Shown: positions 58,828 to 64,000 of the stretch, one piece after another
How the letters are laid out: each line of letters begins with the position of its first letter
Numbering within the stretch: position 1 is the first letter of the stretch
Assembly (NCBI GenBank): GCA_022393335.1
Contig: JAJEKB010021001.1
Location: 120,772 to 184,771, forward strand
DNA: 64,000 nt
Reading direction: 5' to 3'
Source of the DNA: Macrotrachela quadricornifera
Taxonomy: Eukaryota > Rotifera > Eurotatoria > Philodinida > Philodinidae
Made by a program: the position numbers and the translations under genes
The notes under the pieces: model-generated
What the model was told of the DNA's origin: nothing
What the model saw: only the letters and a program-made list of their open reading frames with translations
Database searches by the model: none

Positions 58828-61800
58828 CAGTGTTTTATCCAGGTTTTTTGCTCCGAGGTGGCAAATTCGCTTGCCGGGGAGGCAGACAGAAATTTTGTTA
58901 ATGACCACAATACTCTGAAAATTATAAAGTCAATAATATTGATAGTTATAAAATGTTTATTTTTTATAACTTGTATAAAAGACATTTTGTTTCGTTTACT
59001 TTAACAATATACCCAAAGTATGTGAAAAACTAACAAGAAATATATATACAAAAAAGTATATCAATGAAGAAATACAAAAAAAAAATAGTAAGACAATAAG
59101 TTCTATTACATGATTAAACTACTAAACGACGTGGTTTCATTAATTTCCAATAGTTGATGATTTCTTCTTTCATATCTTCATTTAAGATATCTGCACCTTC
59201 CATTGAAATGCGCATGAGTTGATCGAGGTGTTTGATTGTTAATCGATTTCGTAATTTTGTTAAAATTCGATTCATTGTTGAGAAATCTCTTTCAACTGTA
59301 GCTGTACTAATTGGTGCAATAAGAAATATTTCTGCAGCTAACGATAGTTGAGGATAGATATCCTTTAAAACGCCATTTTGAACAAGCTTTATACATACTT
59401 CTCGTTGAGTCATGACTTTATTCAATTTTTTTTGAGTTAATAAATATGCTCTAAATGTTTTCCATTCATAGATGATTGATTGGTTAAAATCACTTGAATA
59501 ATGCTTTTGAATAGAATGTAATTCTTTTTCACCATAGTCTGTTTGATCAGTAATATTATTCATATCAAATATCATAAAACAATTGAGTAAATCAAGAGTA
59601 TTTTGTTCAAAACGAGCTTGAACGTTGCTAATAATATTGTCAATAAATGGAAGAATTCTTGTTTGAAAAATATCATGAATAGTTAATGGTATATTCGATG
59701 TTAATGATCTTAAATTTTTAAATGTCGAAGATGTTAATGATAATTTTTTGATTGTTTCAATAATATCGAGATAGTCAGTTGAATTATAATCTTTAAGTTG
59801 TTCTAATCGAAGCATAGTTGATAATAAAAAATCCTGTAATTGTTTAAAATCAGCTCCTTTTGTTTGAACGAATTTTGACAAAACTGCTAAACTACCTAAA
59901 ATTGGTTGAAGTGCATGCAAAATAAAAGCAATTGATTCATTTGATAATATATTATACAGACCTAATGCTTCGGTACTATCTTCACTATTTTCATTATAAA
60001 TATGTTCCAGTGTCATTAATAACGGTTGATAAGAACATAAAAGAGATTGAATAGCTAATGAATTTGATAACCAACGAGTATCACCTGGTTGTATTAATTT
60101 AATATGTTGATTTCTAAAAATATGTTGAATATCTTCATATAAAGTTAATCTTACCGATGAACGATTGATAAAATTAACTAATGATTTAAGCGTCGATAAA
60201 CTTTTGCAAATATCAGGAATGGTATCTGAAGCAGATATCACAGCTAACTGTAAAAGATGTGCATAACAGTGAATAAATAATATTGCAAGATTGAATTCAG
60301 CACGAAATTTAGCTGCGACGCCATTATGTATACCACTAAACACCGCTGCGCCATCAAAGGCAACAAAGCGAACTTTGTTTAAGTCGATTTGTTTTTGTTG
60401 CAAATCAGTAACGATATAATTAAAAATAGATTCAGCATCTTTATTTTTTAAATGTAATAAACTTACGTATGATTCAATTGGTTCACCAGTCGTTTGATCA
60501 CAATATCTAATACAAATACATAAGTTTCCATGTCGATTAATATCTGTTCCTTCATCTGACATAATACTAATTACTCTTGCTAGTTGTAGTTTTTTGATAA
60601 TGTTCTTTTCTAAAATTTCGTTTGTTGCTTCGAGAAGTTCAGTGACCGATGTTGTACTATCATACATAGCATTTTTTGCACAATTTTGAAAAAAATCGGC
60701 TAGCTTAGAACTGTGATCAAGACGAGAAACCAGTTGTAATAATGAATTGTATAATGTTGTGTGTGGTAATTCATTTTTAAAAAGAAAATAAGAACAATCA
60801 ATTAAATCATATAAACGATCTCTGTTTTCTTTTTTTTGTTCTTCACTTACTGTAACTATTTGATTGAGAATAGAACCTTCCTGCTGTCGAAATTTGTCAT
60901 TTTCAACTGCAAGTAAATGATATTGTGATCGAGAATGTCTCATTAACCTTCCATTTGCACCTGGTGCATTTTTCCAATTAATGAATGGAGTCGAAATAAA
61001 TACACCTTTAGTTTTTTGCTCCATATCACGGAATAATGGTATATCTGTTTTCCAATAATTCTGACATAATTTACAGAATCCACCAATATTTGGTTGATAA
61101 GTAAGCCATGGAAACGTTTCAGAATACCAAGACTTGTAAGAACGTTTTTCATTTGTGTCATTGGCTGATGGTGAACCTAATATTTATTCAAAATTTTTAT
61201 TAATGAATTGAGTATTTATCAGTGTCTTACTTGTGATTGAGTTGTTGTCAATGAATTGAACATTATTTGTTGAACTGTTATTCGTGATTACATGATCGAG
61301 CTGATTTGCAGCAGTATTTGATTCAGTGATAAGATTTTCATTTTGAATACATTGTTTGTTGCTGGATGTATTTTCTTCATCAATTTCTTTTCTTTTTTTG
61401 AAGTACTTATCGAGAGAATTTTGTTTTGACATTTATAAAAATGATTTTCTAGTCTTGCAATAGTTTGAAAATGAGATAGAGTAAAATAATATAGATATAA
61501 CGTTAGTACTGATGAATTAAATGAAAATCAAATTAAGAGTGTCTTTACTTTAAAAATTCTTCATTTTCGAGTTTGACTGATGAGACATCAAATTGACACA
61601 TTCAATTAAACATTGTTATTATATTAATTTAGCGTATAAATATACAATATTCTGTTGTCTGACTGTCAATTAAGTAACATACGTTCACGTCATGTATGTA
61701 TGTTATTATTTGTTCAATAGGAATGGTCTGATGTAAGAATATTATATTGAATCCCCACAACACAAAGAAAAAATGCCATAGCGTTATTACATTTCAGAAC

Positions 61801-62055
61801 AATGATGTAAAAAGACGACACATATATCTGATTAAACTGATAAATCGTCGTAGTGAGATTACATAAGGAGGATGCATTTTTCTCCTTTAACAAGAATCTT
61901 TTAATCAATAATTTCTCTAAAGATTTTTCAGAAAAGTTTAGAAAGTTATATTAGTTTTGCATTTTTTTTCAAATTTATTTAATTTTTTCCGAGGTGGCAA
62001 ACTCAATCTCCGGGAGGGCGGCGCCCACACTGCCCTCCCTCTGGATAAATCACTG
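58828..62055 (-). mobile_element. Complete hAT DNA transposon, 3,228 bp
   Basis: Left end CAGTGTTTTATCCAG (58828-58842) and right end CTGGATAAATCACTG (62041-62055) are terminal inverted repeats matching at 14 of 15 positions. The element is flanked by a perfect 8-bp direct repeat CAGTTAGC (58820-58827 and 62056-62063), the target duplication length of hAT elements. It carries one minus-strand transposase gene with no frame disruption. Both subterminal regions hold TCCGAGGTGGCAAA (58852 and 61988) on the same strand followed by similar G-rich sequence. All parts needed for an autonomous element appear present. Confidence 0.95.
59114..61432 (-). CDS. hAT family transposase with TTF-type zinc finger
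   Basis: Exon 1 61231-61432, intron 61177-61230 (54 nt, GTAAGA...AAATATTAG, phase 1), exon 2 59114-61176; 754 aa. It starts MSKQNSLDKYFKK, followed by a polar linker. The zinc-finger (TTF-like) DNA-binding region has WYSETFPWLTY and C102/C105 in GGFCKLC, with H148 and H154 as possible further ligands. The RNase-H-like catalytic core shows D275 in MSDEGTD, D342 in AFDGAA, the CxxH pair C371/H374 in HCYAHLLQL, and E696 in TATVERDFSTMN. The C-terminal dimerisation region (LAAEIFLIAPIS...RNRLTIKHLDQLM) is complete. Residues match the DUF4371/ZMYM-like hAT group. No stop or frameshift is present, so the enzyme is probably functional and would cut and paste the element defined by the flanking terminal repeats. 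Confidence 0.93.
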
Positions 62056-62063
62056 CAGTTAGC
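62056..62063 (+). repeat. hAT target site duplication, right copy
   Basis: CAGTTAGC directly follows the right terminal repeat and is identical to 58820-58827. Confidence 0.93.
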
Positions 62064-63364
62064 AATAAATGAGAGGAATCATCAATGCTGGTTCGTGTTG
62101 TGATTCATCCAATACACGATGTATTGATCTTTCCCATTCGATGTCGTATGTACGACATATTAGACTTTTCCTTTTCTATCGTATGTCATCATATGGATAT
62201 ATTCACTCATTCTTCTATAACACATACGTATGAATCTTTCCTTTTCTCTTATATATGTACGGAATTATTCCCTATCATGATTCTATATATATATATATGT
62301 GTGTGAGTGTGTGGTCCTCTTCTGTTCTCTTTCATCTCAGTGTTGTTCCTGTCTCTTTACTATTTTATACATTTTGTTGATGTAGAGAGTTCTAGGACAT
62401 GAACGAGTGTTGAAAATATCCATGCGTCACATATTGATTTTTTCCAACATGACTCATTGGGTTTTTCTCTTAGTGGGCTATCACACGTTCTATATTGGAC
62501 TTTTCTCAATATATTCGTTCGCGTCATTCCTAGTATTTTCTAACTTGCTTATATGTATAGATGTGATTCTTCTTCTCTCTTCTGATACACTATTTCATTT
62601 ACCATTACCTTCACTAGTTCTTCTACAAGTTCTTCTCGATATCGTGTCAAGTATTGCACGAATGAAGCGAACTCATTCACATAGGTACAGAATTTACACA
62701 TGTGATAGTAAAAGTCATTCAATTGATGTTGATTATTTCTATTTATTTTTTATCAACTTCGCGCAATGATGCATCTGAGATAGTTCCATATTTGGTTTTT
62801 CTTACAGTGAAAACCTACCTCCTCTGATTTAATTGAAATGATAGGATTTCATCTTAATTGATTCTAAAAATTCTCTAAATAGTTAGTCATACTCAAAACT
62901 TGCTACTGTTATAATATTTCACTTCTGTAAGGTGATATGAAAAACCAAAACATGACACTGACGCCATCTGCAAAACTATAGATGACACTAATGAACACCA
63001 AGACATTCTAAGTAATGATAATTATAGTGTTCCAATATTTTTATATAGTACCTATTGCTTTTCTAGTGCTTTATTCATTTATGGTGAGTAAGAGAGAAGA
63101 AACTTGATATATGAACTAAACTCAGTATTTCCCTCTCAGATGGCGCAAATTATTGAATAAAATAATCATAATTACCTATGAAATCATAATAGTTGGAAAT
63201 TTCCTCGTTATTGTGCAATTACACAGTTGAGTATAAAAAGACTAGTAATATATAAAAGAATAGATCATTGTTGAATTTTGTGTATTTCAAGAATCTTTCA
63301 GATTGTTAATTTGACAGCGAATAACTCATTCTAGGGATACTGAACTACAATAAAAACATTGACA
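62064..63364. other. Intergenic upstream of the BIR gene, with a TA/TG microsatellite
   Basis: 62284-62313 is a (TA)n run passing into (TG)n. The rest lacks a supportable gene; the 120-codon frame ending at 62769 is Leu/Phe/Ile-rich without conserved features. The BIR promoter should be near the right end. Confidence 0.45.
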
Positions 63365-64000
63365 ATGTCAATTAAAAAAAATTCTCATTTATCAAAGCGT
63401 ATCAATGAAAAACAACAAACTTTTTTCCAGAAAAACGAAGTATGTCGTCGGGTAGTTGATATATGTAAACAGTTGGAGAAGCGAGGAGCTCATTCATCTA
63501 TTGTCATGAACACTGCTGGTTTGACATACACGGGTATTGATGATATTGCTCGTTGTGCTACATGTGGTCTAGAAGTTTTTGGCTTGACAGAAGAAATGAA
63601 CCCATTTGTTGTTCATGCAGAACTAAATCCTGCGTGTCCGTTTGTTGAGTCTATTCAATCAAAGAATCGGATGAACATATCTTTTTATCATGCATCAACA
63701 ACAGATGATCAGGAAAACTCGTTTAAACGTCAGAAGATCGATCAAAATACAGAAAATTCACTAATAGAAGTAACAATGTTAAAAGAAATTCGTCGTCGAA
63801 CGTTCCAGCATTGGCCTCATCGACAAACACCATCATCAACACAAATGATCTTAGCTGGATTCTTTTATTGTAATATTGGTGATCGTGTCATCTGTTTGTA
63901 TTGCAATTTAATCTGTCAAAACTGGATACCTCACATAGATGATCCATGGGAAGTACATCAAACTCTTTCACCTCATTGTTTATATGTTCGATTTATCTTA
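63365..64000 (+). CDS. BIR domain protein (inhibitor-of-apoptosis repeat), partial
   Basis: An open frame of 212 codons runs off the right edge. BIR 1 (about 26-95) has C64, C67, H84 and C91 as the zinc ligands (RCATCG, VVHAELNPACPFV). The usual Trp after the CxxC is replaced (LEVFGL). BIR 2 (about 144-207) has GFFYCNIGDRVICLYCNL with C177/C180, NW then DDPWEVH with H198, and C205. Baculoviral-IAP-repeat domains are zinc-stabilised protein-binding modules found in caspase inhibitors and in survivin/BRUCE-type proteins. A polar linker (QENSFKRQKIDQ) separates the repeats. The start is the first Met (SIKKNSHLSKR), 16 codons before the first helix. The rest of the protein, including any RING, lies outside, so its class and caspase inhibition cannot be stated. 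Confidence 0.85.
   Translation, partial: MSIKKNSHLSKRINEKQQTFFQKNEVCRRVVDICKQLEKRGAHSSIVMNTAGLTYTGIDDIARCATCGLEVFGLTEEMNPFVVHAELNPACPFVESIQSKNRMNISFYHASTTDDQENSFKRQKIDQNTENSLIEVTMLKEIRRRTFQHWPHRQTPSSTQMILAGFFYCNIGDRVICLYCNLICQNWIPHIDDPWEVHQTLSPHCLYVRFIL

Noticed and set aside
62407..62769. 120-aa hydrophobic frame
   Set aside because: Composition follows a T-rich strand; no conserved motif, plausible start context or splice sites.
1..64000. tRNA, rRNA or CRISPR arrays
   Set aside because: No T-arm GGTTCGA-type motif in a foldable tRNA context, no rRNA core sequence and no spacer-repeat array were seen. GTTCGAA words near 23040 and 55920 lack the rest of a tRNA.

Overview
The window is AT-rich (by eye roughly 30% G+C), intron-containing animal DNA that most resembles a bdelloid rotifer genome (Rotaria/Adineta type). 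This is inference. The reasons are very short introns (52-55 nt in four spliced models), an ADP-ribosyltransferase (ART) gene, a two-BIR protein, kelch and 7-TM receptor genes, fungal-like genes (an RTA1-like 7-TM protein and a PhoD-type phosphatase), and a dense mix of MULE, hAT and small inverted-repeat transposons. No prokaryotic operon, CRISPR array, rRNA or recognisable tRNA was seen.

Layout. 1-930 is a minisatellite with a 93-bp unit. 3.5-4.3 kb holds a minus-strand ART gene. 5.2-6.7 kb is a decayed MULE transposon flanked by two oppositely oriented arrays of a TCAGTA motif spaced about 20 bp. 8.4-9.1 kb is a long imperfect palindrome (foldback/MITE-like). 9.1-14.8 kb has no supportable gene. 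14.9-15.7 kb encodes the RTA1-like protein. At 18.9-19.8 kb two nearly identical C-terminal gene fragments lie head to head around a 400-N gap. 23.8-27.1 kb is a two-exon gene for a type II membrane protein with a Thr/Ser stalk and kelch repeats.

The gene-richest part is 28-47 kb: a DUF4326 protein, a PhoD-like metallophosphatase, a secreted S9 serine peptidase, a tandem pair of four-TM proteins (154 aa each, about 75% identical, same intron position), a histamine-N-methyltransferase-like methyltransferase, and a sigma-class GST preceded by a truncated GST pseudogene. Further right are a 1.2-kb nonautonomous element with GC-rich ends, a two-exon gene interrupted by one in-frame TGA, a rhodopsin-like GPCR cut by a second 400-N gap, several MITE-like elements, and a complete 3,228-bp hAT transposon at 58828-62055. 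That element has 15-bp terminal inverted repeats, a perfect 8-bp target duplication and an uninterrupted 754-aa transposase after removal of one 54-nt intron. The window ends inside a protein with two BIR domains.

The host genes are separate eukaryotic transcription units and do not form one pathway. The most informative features are the mobile elements (the apparently intact hAT and the periodic MULE ends), the symmetric inverted gene pair at the first gap, and the recent gene duplications and decays. I found no convincing undescribed multi-gene system.
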